Shown here in pieces: positions 55,566 through 64,000 of a stretch of 64,000 bases of DNA. Below the pieces are notes generated by a model. That model was given only the letters and a program-made list of their open reading frames with translations, was not told the DNA's origin and made no database searches. Source of the stretch: Psychrobacter glacincola (GTDB lineage: Bacteria; Pseudomonadota; Gammaproteobacteria; Pseudomonadales; Moraxellaceae); contig LIQB01000004.1 in NCBI GenBank assembly GCA_001411745.2, positions 124,001 through 188,000 of the forward strand, read 5' to 3'. A program made the position numbers and the translations under genes. Within the stretch, counting starts at the first letter, position 1. Every line of letters begins with the position of its first letter.

Positions 55566-56195
55566 ATGACAACCAAACGAGTAACCTTGCTACGCTTACC
55601 AACCATCCTGACCGCTGGTGTACTTAGCACTGGACTGCTTTTAAGTGCTTGTAGCAATAACGATAAGACAGCTAATAGTGCCGAAGATACGGCAGCCATC
55701 GCTGAAGGCAGTGCTGATGAAAGCATTAATGCTGAAAATAGCGCTGCTAATCAAACGTCAGCAGTGGATGCGAATAGCACAGTTGACAGCAAGCAGATGG
55801 CTGAGAGTGGCAAAGATGAAACGGCTATTGATAGTGATGATATTAATCCAGTCACCTCTGCAACCAAGCAAAAAAGCCTCGTAACCAATACGACCCAAGC
55901 TGGCACACCAGAAGATACTGTCAAGCAAGCACTAGATAGCTTGTATTATGGCGAGGTAAAAGAAGCTGTTAAATATTATAAAGTAGATATGGCAAACTTC
56001 GAAGAAGAGCTGGCTAAAACCCAGTATGCCTTTCAGCAAACGGTCGATGGCGTCACTATCACCGATACTCAATACAACGATGATAAAACCCGTGCCACCA
56101 TCATTGGGGAGCTGATGTTAAAAGGACAAAGCGAACCTGCACCATTGACCTATCAGCTACAGAAGATAGAAGGTCAATGGAAGATCTTGGGTTAA
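55566..56195 (+). CDS. Lipoprotein with DUF4878-like C-terminal domain
   Basis: The 209-residue lipoprotein precursor has a basic start, a hydrophobic stretch and the lipobox LLSAC with Cys29. Residues 30-110 are Ser/Asn/Asp/Glu-rich and probably a disordered tether. Residues 112-209 look like a DUF4878 (NTF2-like) domain: GTPEDTVKQALDSLYYGEVKEAVKYY in two helices, then strands up to LTYQLQKIEGQWKILG. The function is unknown. GAGGG lies 8 bases before the ATG. It converges with the acetyltransferase gene, only 11 bases apart. Confidence 0.8.
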   Translation: MTTKRVTLLRLPTILTAGVLSTGLLLSACSNNDKTANSAEDTAAIAEGSADESINAENSAANQTSAVDANSTVDSKQMAESGKDETAIDSDDINPVTSATKQKSLVTNTTQAGTPEDTVKQALDSLYYGEVKEAVKYYKVDMANFEEELAKTQYAFQQTVDGVTITDTQYNDDKTRATIIGELMLKGQSEPAPLTYQLQKIEGQWKILG

Positions 56196-56206
56196 GCTAT
56201 TTTAGC

Positions 56207-56821
56207 TTACTTATCTGAAGCATCATCCGATGTCACCGCTTTACCCAGCATCACAACATCAGCGATAAAGCCTTGCATATCACACACTTTTGGCATATAT
56301 CCCCATTGCTCAAAACCAAGCTTACGGAACAATCCTAAGCTTGGCTGATTGTGCGCAAAAATAAGCGCGATCACATTATGAATGCCTAGGCTTGGCGCTT
56401 GTGTCAACATCCAGCAGGTCAATAAACTGCCCAATCCTTGACCGTGAAAATCCTGATGCAAGTAGATACTAATCTCAGTGCTGATATGATAAGCCGGTCG
56501 TGCATATAAATCGCTAAAGCTTCCCCATGCAACGATTGTTGCTGTCTCTGCTTCTGCTGAATTTTGCGTGGCCTTATGCATCGCTTTTACGACATAAATA
56601 GGACGCGTCGGACTGTTTATATGCTCATCAAACCAATCTGCACGCTCTTCACAAGTCACTGGGGTAAGATTGGCAGTGGCTTGCTTACCTGCAATAGTCT
56701 GATTATAAATCGCCAAAATCTCTGACAAGTCGTCTCTACTTGCACGCTGCACGACAAACTCATCAGTAAGATAGTGTCCTAACAAAACAGTTGGTACAGC
56801 ATTCAAGGCAGCAACGGGCAT
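56207..56821 (-). CDS. GNAT family N-acetyltransferase
   Basis: The 204-residue protein resembles phosphinothricin/methionine-sulfoximine-type acetyltransferases: VQRASRDDLSEILAIYNQ at the N-terminus, TEISIYLHQDFHGQGLGSLL with the acetyl-CoA loop, and IFAHNQPSLGLFRKLGFEQWG. The acceptor substrate is not deducible. The open frame extends to 56881, but GGAG lies 5 bases before the ATG at 56821, which I take as the start. Confidence 0.88.
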   Translation of the reverse strand: MPVAALNAVPTVLLGHYLTDEFVVQRASRDDLSEILAIYNQTIAGKQATANLTPVTCEERADWFDEHINSPTRPIYVVKAMHKATQNSAEAETATIVAWGSFSDLYARPAYHISTEISIYLHQDFHGQGLGSLLTCWMLTQAPSLGIHNVIALIFAHNQPSLGLFRKLGFEQWGYMPKVCDMQGFIADVVMLGKAVTSDDASDK

Positions 56822-57084
56822 AAGGTCTCCGTAATTATTAATTAATAGTCTATGGGTGCTAATTGTTGCAAGATGATCCATCTATACAGAGGGTCATTAC
56901 AAAAGCATGTGGACAAACATCACGGTATTTTAAGATGACAGAGCGGATAGCGCCATACTTTTATTGTCAGTAGACTATAGGATGTTAGTGTGGTCATTTT
57001 ACTTTATAATGGCTGATTTTAAACACATTGATTTTGGTACGGGTGTGTTTCTTATCTGGTTTTATCTATCATAGCTGAAAATTT

Positions 57085-58125
57085 ATGAACACCTATTTTC
57101 TTGAGCAACTGATTGCCTCGCCCAGTAATTTGACTGCAAATACTAGCCCAGTAGATTTAGCGCCCTGTGTGCTCACTATCGGTAACTTCGATGGTGTCCA
57201 TCTTGGTCATCAAGCGATGCTTGAACAAGTCCGTGATATTGCGCATGCACAAAATCTTGGTTCTGCTGTCATGATATTTGAGCCACAGCCTCGTGAATTT
57301 TTTGCGCCAGCCACTGCGCCTGCTCGCCTCACCAATCTCGCTGAAAAACAAGCTTTGTTAGCAGAATATGGCGTTGAGACCTTGATTGTGGCAGGATTTG
57401 ATGCAGAATTTCGCTCGCTATCCGCCCAAGCATTTGCGGATATTTTAGCCCTGCGCTTAAATGTCAAAGCGTTGGTGTTAGGTGATGACTTCAAATTTGG
57501 TCATGACCGTACTGGTGACAGTCAGTTTTTGCGGAATTATGGCTTAGATGTGACCAATCTACATACCGTCATCGATGATAGTGGTAAAGCGGCACGTATC
57601 AGCTCTACTCGCGTTCGGGACTTACTATTGGCTGGTGATATTGACGCTGCTAATGTGCTACTTGGTCGCGATTATGCGATTACAGGAATGGTCGTTGGTG
57701 GTGATAAAATAGGTCGCACCATGGACTTTCCTACTGCGAATATTGACCTACAGCGTTTAAAGCCTGCCCTGCATGGTATCTTTGCTGTTGATGTCGTCAG
57801 CCTCGACGAGGATGGGCAAGTGATTGCTGATGGCTTATCGGCACTTGCTATAGATGGCAAATCAGGTATCTCAGGACTACGTTCCAATAGCCTCTTTGGG
57901 ACAGCCAATATCGGCACTAGACCCTCTGTCGATAAACAACATGATTGGCGTTTGGAAGTTCATTTTCCAGAATTAAATGCCGATTTATATGGATTAACTT
58001 TACAGGTTCGATTTTTGCATTATTTACATGGTGAACGACATTATGATGGCTTAGAAGCATTAAAAACAGGCATCCATAATGATGTCAAAGCATTAATTGA
58101 GTGGCGAGAGCAGCAGTCCAGTTAG
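57085..58125 (+). CDS. ribF: Bifunctional riboflavin kinase / FAD synthetase
   Basis: RibF phosphorylates riboflavin to FMN and adenylylates FMN to FAD. The N-terminal nucleotidyltransferase domain has LTIGNFDGVHLGHQAML and SSTRVRDLLLAGD. The C-terminal flavokinase domain begins GMVVGGDKIGRTMDFPTANI, holds GTANIGTRPSVD and ends RFLHYLHGERHYDGLEAL. At 346 residues it is slightly longer than the E. coli enzyme because of a short N-terminal addition. ileS and lspA, which often follow, are absent here. Confidence 0.96.
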   Translation: MNTYFLEQLIASPSNLTANTSPVDLAPCVLTIGNFDGVHLGHQAMLEQVRDIAHAQNLGSAVMIFEPQPREFFAPATAPARLTNLAEKQALLAEYGVETLIVAGFDAEFRSLSAQAFADILALRLNVKALVLGDDFKFGHDRTGDSQFLRNYGLDVTNLHTVIDDSGKAARISSTRVRDLLLAGDIDAANVLLGRDYAITGMVVGGDKIGRTMDFPTANIDLQRLKPALHGIFAVDVVSLDEDGQVIADGLSALAIDGKSGISGLRSNSLFGTANIGTRPSVDKQHDWRLEVHFPELNADLYGLTLQVRFLHYLHGERHYDGLEALKTGIHNDVKALIEWREQQSS

Positions 58126-58170
58126 ATTGCTAGTAAGCTTAAATGCGGGCGTCGATATTTATAATTTATA

Positions 58171-58206
58171 AAAAACCCACAGCTTTTATAACGTTTGTGG
58201 GTTTTT
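58171..58206 (+). terminator. Bidirectional terminator between ribF and the DUF2789 gene
   Basis: AAAAACCCACA / TGTGGGTTTTT is an 11-bp stem with a 14-base loop and A and T runs on both sides. It lies between convergent genes. Confidence 0.9.
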
Positions 58207-58239
58207 ATTTAATAATTCGTTTTTTAATAGTTCTTTTTT

Positions 58240-58479
58240 CTAAGCATCTGGATGCATACGTACGTTTAAGTCATCGATGACCTCTACCCATTCCGCATCT
58301 TTTTCCCATTCTTCTTGTAGAAAAGCACGCTGATTGTCTGTCCAAATGCTCGCTTCTATCAACTTCTCTTCTTTATCCAACTGATTATTTTCAATAAAAC
58401 TATCAATCGCTGCATCTGAGCTATCAAGTCCCAACTGTGCAAATAATTCATTCATATTGTATTCTGGTTCACCCAACAT
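58240..58479 (-). CDS. DUF2789 family protein
   Basis: The 79-residue acidic helical protein matches DUF2789: NMNELFAQLGLDSSDAAIDSFI, split here as NMNELFAQLGL and AAIDSFIENNQL, then ASIWTDNQRAFLQEEWEKDAEWVEV. No function is established. AGGAG lies a short distance before the ATG. It is monocistronic by appearance. Confidence 0.8.
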   Translation of the reverse strand: MLGEPEYNMNELFAQLGLDSSDAAIDSFIENNQLDKEEKLIEASIWTDNQRAFLQEEWEKDAEWVEVIDDLNVRMHPDA

Positions 58480-58618
58480 ATTTTTCTCCTTGAATGGTAC
58501 GAGTGTCTTTGTGTTTATTATCTAAATTGACATATTTATTGTAGCAAGCTTTATTTTAATAGCTGTTAACCAACGTGTATCTAACGTTATCAATTGTATT
58601 TTGATAGGCAGACAAGAC

Positions 58619-58652
58619 ACAAAAAAGCCCTCTAATGTAGAGGGCTTTTTTA
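58619..58652 (-). terminator. Intrinsic terminator of mdh
   Basis: AAAAAAGCCCTCTA / TAGAGGGCTTTTTT is a perfect 14-bp stem with the 3-base loop ATG. It lies 55 bases past the mdh stop and is active in either direction by structure. Confidence 0.92.
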
Positions 58653-58706
58653 GATCAATTTCTATATAACAGTTTTATGACATGATAATATCGTGACATT
58701 GGCGGC

Positions 58707-59696
58707 TTATGGAAGCAGGTGTGCTACCGCATCACGTTCTTCGCTAAGCTCTTGCTCAGTCGCTGCCATTTTCTCTTTAGAGAAATCTGATGACACATCA
58801 ACGCCATCTACGATAGACCAGTCGCCGTTAGTGCATGTGCATGGGAATGAGTAGATTAAGCCTTTTGCGATACCGTATTCGCCGTTTGAATAAACGCCCA
58901 TCGATACCCAATCATTCTCATCAGTACCCAATGCCCACGTACGTACGTGTGCAATGGCCGCGTTGGCAGCAGAAGCGGCAGATGATGCACCGCGTGCTTT
59001 AATGATTGCAGCGCCACGTTGTTGTACTTCTGGGATATAAGTCGCTTCGTACCATTCGCGATCAACCAAATCTAATGCAGGCTTACCGTTGACAGTAGCA
59101 GCAGTCAGATCAGGATACTGCGTTGATGAATGGTTGCCCCAGATGATCATTTTTTTCACGTCATTTACTGTGCTGTCAGTTTTGCCAGCCAACTGTGCCA
59201 TGGCACGGTTATGATCTAGACGAGTCATCGCAGTGAAGTTACGTGGATCAAGATCTGGTGCATTACGCTGAGCGATAAGGGCGTTGGTGTTGGCAGGGTT
59301 ACCGACAACCAATACTTTTACGTCACGGCTTGCAACGTCATTCAATGCTTTACCTTGTGCTGAGAAAATCGCAGCGTTGGCTTCTAGCAAATCTTTACGT
59401 TCCATACCTGGACCACGAGGACGTGAACCGACTAGCAGAGCATAGTCAACATCTTTGAATGCAACCGTCGCATCATCAGTCTGCACAATACCTGCTAATA
59501 AAGGGAATGCACAATCTTCTAATTCCATGACCACACCCTTTAGGGCGTCAAGTGCTGGAGCGATTTCAAGCAATTGCAAAATAACTGGCTGATCTTTACC
59601 TAGCATCTCGCCAGATGCAATACGAAATAACATAGCATAGCTGATATTACCAGCGGCACCAGTGACGGCAACACGTAAAGGCTGTTTCATTGACAT
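58707..59696 (-). CDS. mdh: Malate dehydrogenase (NAD type, 329-residue group)
   Basis: Mdh interconverts malate and oxaloacetate in the TCA cycle. The NAD-binding start [15 protein letters not shown], the mobile-loop arginines in [38 protein letters not shown] and the catalytic His in [13 protein letters not shown] are present. The length is that of the cytosolic-type bacterial enzymes rather than the 312-residue E. coli type. GGGAG lies 7 bases before the ATG at 59696. Confidence 0.97.
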   Translation of the reverse strand: MSMKQPLRVAVTGAAGNISYAMLFRIASGEMLGKDQPVILQLLEIAPALDALKGVVMELEDCAFPLLAGIVQTDDATVAFKDVDYALLVGSRPRGPGMERKDLLEANAAIFSAQGKALNDVASRDVKVLVVGNPANTNALIAQRNAPDLDPRNFTAMTRLDHNRAMAQLAGKTDSTVNDVKKMIIWGNHSSTQYPDLTAATVNGKPALDLVDREWYEATYIPEVQQRGAAIIKARGASSAASAANAAIAHVRTWALGTDENDWVSMGVYSNGEYGIAKGLIYSFPCTCTNGDWSIVDGVDVSSDFSKEKMAATEQELSEERDAVAHLLP

Positions 59697-60068
59697 TGAA
59701 TACTCCCTAATTATAGATTAGATAATTCATGATTCTGATTGATGGTTCTAATGGATGACTATCGTTGTAAATAGCGACTTGCCTACTGAATATAGCAGTC
59801 ATAAACCGAGAGCTAGTGTAGCACTTCGTTCAGCAAATCGTCTAGAGACAATAAGACGCCGACCACCGATTATATTGTTACATTTTATACGGGAGGATTT
59901 TTATATCTACTGTAAACCTATACGGATAAAGTGCTAGAAAGCAATAAAAGGCAGCTGATAACAGCATTGAGAAGCGTTGTATACAGTGGATACAACACTT
60001 AAAATAAGCGAGTATTATTAGGGCGTGTCCTCAATTCAAACAATAAGCATTTAAATAGGCTAAAAAAA
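59697..60068. other. 372-base spacer upstream of mdh
   Basis: It contains the mdh promoter region and a small inverted repeat GTTGTAT / ATACAAC (59976-59996) near the end of the RNase T2-like gene. The word GGGCGTGTCCTCAATT (60021-60036) looked like a mobile-element end but has no partner here. Confidence 0.4.
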
Positions 60069-60710
60069 CTATTTTCCACCCGAAATGACGAACTTACTGC
60101 CACAATTATTCACAACATTATGACATGTGCCAAATTCGCTCCCTTCATAACAAATATGGATATCCGTCAATGTTGATTGACGACGACTGCCCGCTTGGCA
60201 AATCAGATCAATACTGTTTGAGGACATACCGCTATTGAGTTGAGTCATTTGACTGATAAATCGAGATTTAGAAACCGTATAGCTATTACCTGTATTAAGC
60301 TCGTTAGGCAGCTTTAATGCGCCAGCGTAATTGGTAATCTGGCGGAAATAACTACTGGCACTGAGTGGACTACACGCCCCATAACGCTGCCAAGCTTGGC
60401 TACGTACTGTCGTATCAGGCATGATACGGTTAACGACTTTTAACTGTAACGGTGTCAGACGTGGCTCACTACCACGTCCGCAGCGCTCACCATATCCCAT
60501 ATCCAGACCTGATACTGTCAACGAATAACCCTCCAAGCATTGACGCATGCGGGCACGTGTCGGCTGTATGCTACACAATGCTGGCGTCATCTCAATCATC
60601 AACACCCGCTGTCCGCTCTTAACAGCGCTCGCGGCATGTACCGGCATCATCATAATGCCTTGCAACATCACTAATGCACCGATACTTAGCGTCGTATTTA
60701 GTTTATCCAT
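60069..60710 (-). CDS. Secreted RNase T2-fold protein lacking catalytic residues (putative pseudoenzyme)
   Basis: From an ATG at 60710 the 213-residue precursor begins with a signal peptide (LSIGALVMLQGIMMMPVHAA). The mature part aligns by eye with RNase T2/RNase I: MTPALCSIQPTRARMRQC resembles the WPPxFC...C start, then GYSLTVSGLDMGY takes the place of GFxxHGLWPxx, and QAWQRYGACSPLSASSYF takes the place of HEWxKHGTCxxxxxxYF. Cysteines typical of the fold follow (LICQAG, IHICYEG, GTCHNVV). The catalytic His of HGLWP is Ser, and the His, Glu and His of HEWxKHG are Gln, Ala and Tyr. RNA cleavage is therefore unlikely; an inhibitor-binding or RNA-binding role is possible. The frame also opens at 60860, and that longer start cannot be excluded. 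Confidence 0.7.
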   Translation of the reverse strand: MDKLNTTLSIGALVMLQGIMMMPVHAASAVKSGQRVLMIEMTPALCSIQPTRARMRQCLEGYSLTVSGLDMGYGERCGRGSEPRLTPLQLKVVNRIMPDTTVRSQAWQRYGACSPLSASSYFRQITNYAGALKLPNELNTGNSYTVSKSRFISQMTQLNSGMSSNSIDLICQAGSRRQSTLTDIHICYEGSEFGTCHNVVNNCGSKFVISGGK

Positions 60711-61194
60711 AGATGTATTAGTTATCGAGCTTGATTGGTTTAAATCTGGCGTCAGAGTAGATAGCGAGCGTACCTGCATCTGCTGAATAGATGACTGATG
60801 CCGAACTTTGGATAACAGGGACAGATTGAAATATTTTTTGATCATAGGGGCTGAAGGCATCTAGCAATGATAAAAACATGGGCTATCGTTTAGCTCATAG
60901 TGTTCGACGTATGAACACTGATAAAACTAAGAATAGAGCTAACAAAAATGTGTGCGTTGATTGATAAGCACTTATTATAAGCACGTATAAAAGACACTAA
61001 TTGATGCAATGGTAGCAAAACGTTTTTTTTAATCTATAGCAGAAACGTAAACATAAGCTAATGATAGCATCAATAGTACAAAAATATCGCAACGTTAGCA
61101 TGTCATCATCAGCGAGGTTGGGTGTCGAATTAGGCATATCGTCAAGACAAAACTAGCTTTGATTGCACGATCAAAAGTGACATAAAGTGACATG
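60711..61194. other. Spacer between slt and the RNase T2-like gene
   Basis: About 480 bases of A+T-rich sequence, of which the first 150 could be coding if the longer start of the RNase T2-like gene is used. It holds that gene's promoter. No other coding frame or strong structure was seen apart from the slt terminator at its end. Confidence 0.4.
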
Positions 61195-61231
61195 AAAAAA
61201 CCATTAATGATTGCTCACGAATGGTTTTTTT
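61195..61231 (-). terminator. Intrinsic terminator of slt
   Basis: AAAAAACCATT / AATGGTTTTTT is an 11-bp stem with a 14-base loop, and it lies 19 bases past the slt stop. Confidence 0.85.
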
Positions 61232-61249
61232 GGTTTATACATTAGTACT

Positions 61250-63388
61250 TTAGAGCGCGGCAGGTATCGTGCCCATGCGCTGGCTAATAGGCTGACTACG
61301 ACCTAATAGACTGCTATAAATGGTGGCATTTTCCATCACGTGTTTAACGTAATTACGGGTTTCAGGAAAGGCAATCGACTCGACGTACTGGTCGGCTGCG
61401 AGCGAACCATATACTGGTTGCCAACGCTTGGCATTGTTCGGACCCGCATTATAGCCAGCCGTTGCCAACACAGGTTGACGGTTTAGCTTGCCGAAAATAT
61501 CACCCATATACCATGTGCCATAACGAATATTGGTATCGCCACTATTGGCACGGCTGGCGCTATAGGTCTCACCTAAATTGCGAGCAATGTATTTTGCCGT
61601 GTCAGGCATCACCTGCATCAAACCACTGGCACCAACGTTTGAGCGTGCTGATGCAACAAAACGACTTTCTTGACGCATGATGCCATAAGCCCAAGCAGGA
61701 TCGATACCAGCAGACTGACTATAACGTACGACTGCATCTTGATGCGGCATCGGATGTGATAACGCTAAGCTGTCTACTCTATCAGTATTATCAACGGCAT
61801 AAATTGCTCGGTCGAGCCAGCCCATATCATAGGCTTGACGAGCAGCGGCAATAATCAAGTTATCATCACGCTTGTCGCGCGCCTGCTTTACCGCCCAGTT
61901 CCATTCACGATTGGCATAGGCACGGCTGGCGTCAGCATTATATAGAGCAAAAGCACGCGCAAAGTTGGCATCTTGCATGACACGTGCGCGATCAGCGGTA
62001 CTGACATTTGGTAAGTTATTACCACCCAAACGACTGGCATCAAAACGCTGACCCACTTTATCCTTTGCCATTAAGCCATAATAGTCATTATTTTTTGCCA
62101 AGTTTTGATACATTTTTTTAGCAGTATTACGTTTGTTAGCATCGCTTGATTGCTCGTAAGCGCGAGCCAGCCAATATTGCCACTGATCACTTTTTTGGGT
62201 TTCAGCCTCCATTTTTGAGATGGCTTCGACCACATCATCCCAGCGGCTAAAGCGAATCGCTGCCATGGCATAATCTTCGGCTTCTTCAAAATTAAAATCT
62301 TCGTCTAGGCTATTGCGGAACCAGTCAACCGCCTCAGCATTAAAACCATCATCCGTATTATGATTCATACGTTGCACCCCAAGGATGCGATACGCATAGC
62401 GACGAGTCTCCGCATTCAATAATTTAACTGAACGCTGATTGTCTTGCTTAACATCAAAATCTAACTGTAATGCAGCTTCACGGTAAGACTTATCAGCAAC
62501 GCGTCCCATGGCATATAGATATAAGTATTGATTGTTTTGACTTGCAGGTTCTCGACTAAAACGGCTAAAAAAAGCAGACGGATTCAGTTGAATCTCACTC
62601 AATGCTGAATAAGCAATGGGCGTTCCTAAACGTGATGACAATGCCATAATGTCACCCGTTTTGCCTTTGCGTAGCATACGCTTGAGCCGCGCCGCGCGAT
62701 CCTGATTGCTAATCAGCGCGTTATTATTCATCTCCATCGCGAGCTGGTCACACAAAGCTGGCTGCTTTTTGGTCGTCAACCAAACTTCAGACTTGGCTGC
62801 CATAGCCCGCATAGTATCGCCGCCATTATTGAACCCAAGCGCAACCGCACAGCGCTCACTGGCATCCGCATTGGTAATTAAATTCGCAACTTGGCGTACT
62901 GAGGCGTAATCATTGGAGCCTGCTTTGGTCTCAGCAAAATCCGCCACCAGCTTTTCTGCCATCACGGTATTTGGATATTGACGCACAAACTGTGATACCG
63001 CCGCCGAACTTTGCGAATTAAGATCTAAATTCATCCGCCAATAAGTGGGATACATAGCAAACAAACCGCCACTCATCGCTTGCTCATAATTGTATAAGGC
63101 ACTGACATCACCGCGTTCTGCCGCAATTGCCGCTGCTGTAAATGAGCTCACACCATTGTCTGACTGATAGCCACTGTTTTGTTGATAGCTGCCTTCTTGC
63201 TGATAACTGTCCTCTTCGCCCCACGTCAGCTCAGCACAAGCCACCTGTGACAATCCTAGCGCACTCACTGCTGTCGCCAAACTTAACGCACTGACTCGTA
63301 GCGTCCTTGCTTTCATTCGTTTTGCATCTTCATTTTGCTTAATAGATTCTCTATCCTTGATGCTATGAGCAACCTGCGGCTTTGTCAT
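61250..63388 (-). CDS. slt: Soluble lytic murein transglycosylase (Slt70-like)
   Basis: Slt cleaves the MurNAc-GlcNAc bond of peptidoglycan in the periplasm, giving anhydro-muropeptides that AmpD later processes. The 712-residue precursor has a 24-residue cytoplasmic-like start, then a signal helix (VSALSLATAVSALGLSQVACA). A long alpha-superhelical region follows (about 75-540). The C-terminal SLT domain contains the catalytic Glu574 in GIMRQESRF, then SGLMQVMPDTA and ATAGYNAGPNNAKRW. A Gln/Tyr/Ser-rich segment just after the signal (YQQEGSYQQNSGYQ) is low-complexity. AGAGAG lies 5 bases before the ATG at 63388, which supports the longer start. Confidence 0.94.
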   Translation of the reverse strand: MTKPQVAHSIKDRESIKQNEDAKRMKARTLRVSALSLATAVSALGLSQVACAELTWGEEDSYQQEGSYQQNSGYQSDNGVSSFTAAAIAAERGDVSALYNYEQAMSGGLFAMYPTYWRMNLDLNSQSSAAVSQFVRQYPNTVMAEKLVADFAETKAGSNDYASVRQVANLITNADASERCAVALGFNNGGDTMRAMAAKSEVWLTTKKQPALCDQLAMEMNNNALISNQDRAARLKRMLRKGKTGDIMALSSRLGTPIAYSALSEIQLNPSAFFSRFSREPASQNNQYLYLYAMGRVADKSYREAALQLDFDVKQDNQRSVKLLNAETRRYAYRILGVQRMNHNTDDGFNAEAVDWFRNSLDEDFNFEEAEDYAMAAIRFSRWDDVVEAISKMEAETQKSDQWQYWLARAYEQSSDANKRNTAKKMYQNLAKNNDYYGLMAKDKVGQRFDASRLGGNNLPNVSTADRARVMQDANFARAFALYNADASRAYANREWNWAVKQARDKRDDNLIIAAARQAYDMGWLDRAIYAVDNTDRVDSLALSHPMPHQDAVVRYSQSAGIDPAWAYGIMRQESRFVASARSNVGASGLMQVMPDTAKYIARNLGETYSASRANSGDTNIRYGTWYMGDIFGKLNRQPVLATAGYNAGPNNAKRWQPVYGSLAADQYVESIAFPETRNYVKHVMENATIYSSLLGRSQPISQRMGTIPAAL

Positions 63389-63775
63389 ACTGACTCTCTT
63401 TGTAATGTGTCCAAATGATTTGGCTAAATAATATGTTTAGAATAACAATGCCAAAACGGCGTAAATCGCGATTTAATCAATCGCGCTAATATGGTCGCAT
63501 TCATCATACTATACTCGTTGCACTTTCAACCATCACCTTTACCTTTTGTTAATAAATACGATAGCACGGTGTAACATAGAAGTGATAGCAAGCCATAATT
63601 TTTGCCAAACGCGTTATTAGCAGCAGTAAATAATTGATACTGTTATAAATAATTTATCATAACGACCAACAATTGACCCTGCTAATTTTTCACATTGTCA
63701 TAGGGTTGTGATAAAATACGCCACCTGTTAATCACCTATCACGCTATATTTTTAGTCAATCATGGACTTATCCTT
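63389..63775. other. 387-base divergent spacer between slt and miaB
   Basis: This A+T-rich region carries the promoters of slt (leftward) and miaB (rightward). Apart from the extended -10 at 63709 I see no clear element, and no coding frame. Confidence 0.45.
63709..63717 (+). promoter_or_regulatory. Candidate extended -10 element of miaB
   Basis: TGATAAAAT fits TGN followed by a five-of-six -10 box (TAAAAT). It is 59 bases before the miaB ATG. A -35 hexamer is not evident. Confidence 0.45.
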
Positions 63776-64000
63776 ATGAGTGTTACTGTATTTAATCCCC
63801 GCATCGATGACACTGCTGTCGCTGAAACAACCGCTACTGCGCCTGCTGTCACTGCACTCAAAGAATCAAGTTCAGCCCAATCGCCAGTCAAAACAGCGAC
63901 TAAAAAAGTCTTTGTCACCACACAGGGCTGTCAGATGAACGTCTATGATTCTGGCAAAATGCTGGATGTGCTCGGTGATTCCCACGGTATGGAAGTCACG
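63776..64000 (+). CDS. miaB: tRNA-2-methylthio-N6-dimethylallyladenosine synthase MiaB, 5' part
   Basis: The gene runs off the right edge after 75 codons. MiaB is a radical-SAM enzyme that adds a methylthio group to i6A37 of tRNAs. The N-terminal UPF0004 domain is recognisable: [20 protein letters not shown], with the first auxiliary-cluster Cys. About 42 extra residues, rich in Ala, Thr and Ser, precede this domain. The E. coli protein starts almost directly at it. The start codon choice is not certain because no strong ribosome binding site is seen, but an upstream ATG at 63762 is closed by a stop after five codons. Confidence 0.9.
   Translation, partial: MSVTVFNPRIDDTAVAETTATAPAVTALKESSSAQSPVKTATKKVFVTTQGCQMNVYDSGKMLDVLGDSHGMEVT

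Noticed and set aside
60021-60040. GGGCGTGTCCTCAATT as an insertion-sequence end
   Set aside because: No second copy, inverted partner, target duplication or transposase is present in the window.

Overview
The window looks like a chromosomal segment of a Moraxellaceae gammaproteobacterium, most probably Psychrobacter. The basis is family knowledge plus what is visible: gamma-type housekeeping operons (gmk-rpoZ-spoT-ridA, rlmE-ftsH-folP, murG-murC-ddl-ftsQAZ-lpxC), a SpoT-type protein whose ppGpp synthetase region has decayed (as I recall for Moraxellaceae), DUF2628, DUF2789 and DUF937 proteins, A+T-rich spacers and unusually wide gaps between genes that are tightly packed in enterobacteria. 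I see no rRNA, tRNA, CRISPR array, intact insertion sequence or prophage. This is mostly core genome.

Layout. 0-8.2 kb, mostly minus strand: a membrane-anchored C13 peptidase, htpG with a heat-shock type promoter, a catalase, a thioesterase-fold protein, a small membrane protein and ispH. 8.7-20.2 kb, plus strand: gmk, rpoZ, spoT, ridA, priA, a CDF metal exporter, an unknown protein and a Kef-type cation/proton antiporter. 20.3-25.6 kb: a DUF2628 protein ending in a pilin-like domain, trmB, a 1-kb non-coding A+T-rich stretch with three DnaA-box-like sites, then recA-recX. 25.7-33.4 kb, minus strand: a DASS anion transporter, a DUF937 protein, ygfX-sdhE, folP, ftsH and rlmE. 33.7-36.6 kb: yhbY, a DOMON-like protein, a secreted CHAP amidase-like protein and a DciA-like protein. 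36.9-48.2 kb, minus strand: lpxC, ftsZ, ftsA, ftsQ, ddl, murC, murG, gshB and pyrE. This is a division/cell-wall cluster cut off at murG and split by a 561-bp gap. 48.2-56.8 kb: an unknown protein, a YeeZ-like epimerase, a DUF4105 envelope protein, ampD, a frameshifted membrane-protein gene, murJ, a lipoprotein and a GNAT acetyltransferase. 57.1-64 kb: ribF, a DUF2789 protein, mdh, an RNase T2-like protein without its catalytic residues, a Slt-type lytic transglycosylase and the 5' end of miaB.

How it fits together. Envelope growth dominates: lipid A commitment (LpxC), peptidoglycan precursors (MurG, MurC, Ddl), lipid II flipping (MurJ), divisome (FtsQ, FtsA, FtsZ), turnover and recycling (Slt, AmpD, CHAP protein) and protein quality control (FtsH, HtpG). 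Nucleotide and stress physiology (Gmk, PyrE, SpoT, RpoZ, RecA, PriA) and redox defence (catalase, GshB) make up most of the rest.

The most unusual items are the RNase T2-fold protein in which every catalytic position appears substituted, a perfect 13-bp hairpin inside the start of recX, the DnaA-box-bearing recA upstream region, the DUF2628-pilin fusion, a promoter followed at once by a terminator in front of gmk, and repeated short tandem duplications in spacers. All family calls come from reading motifs; no database search was run.
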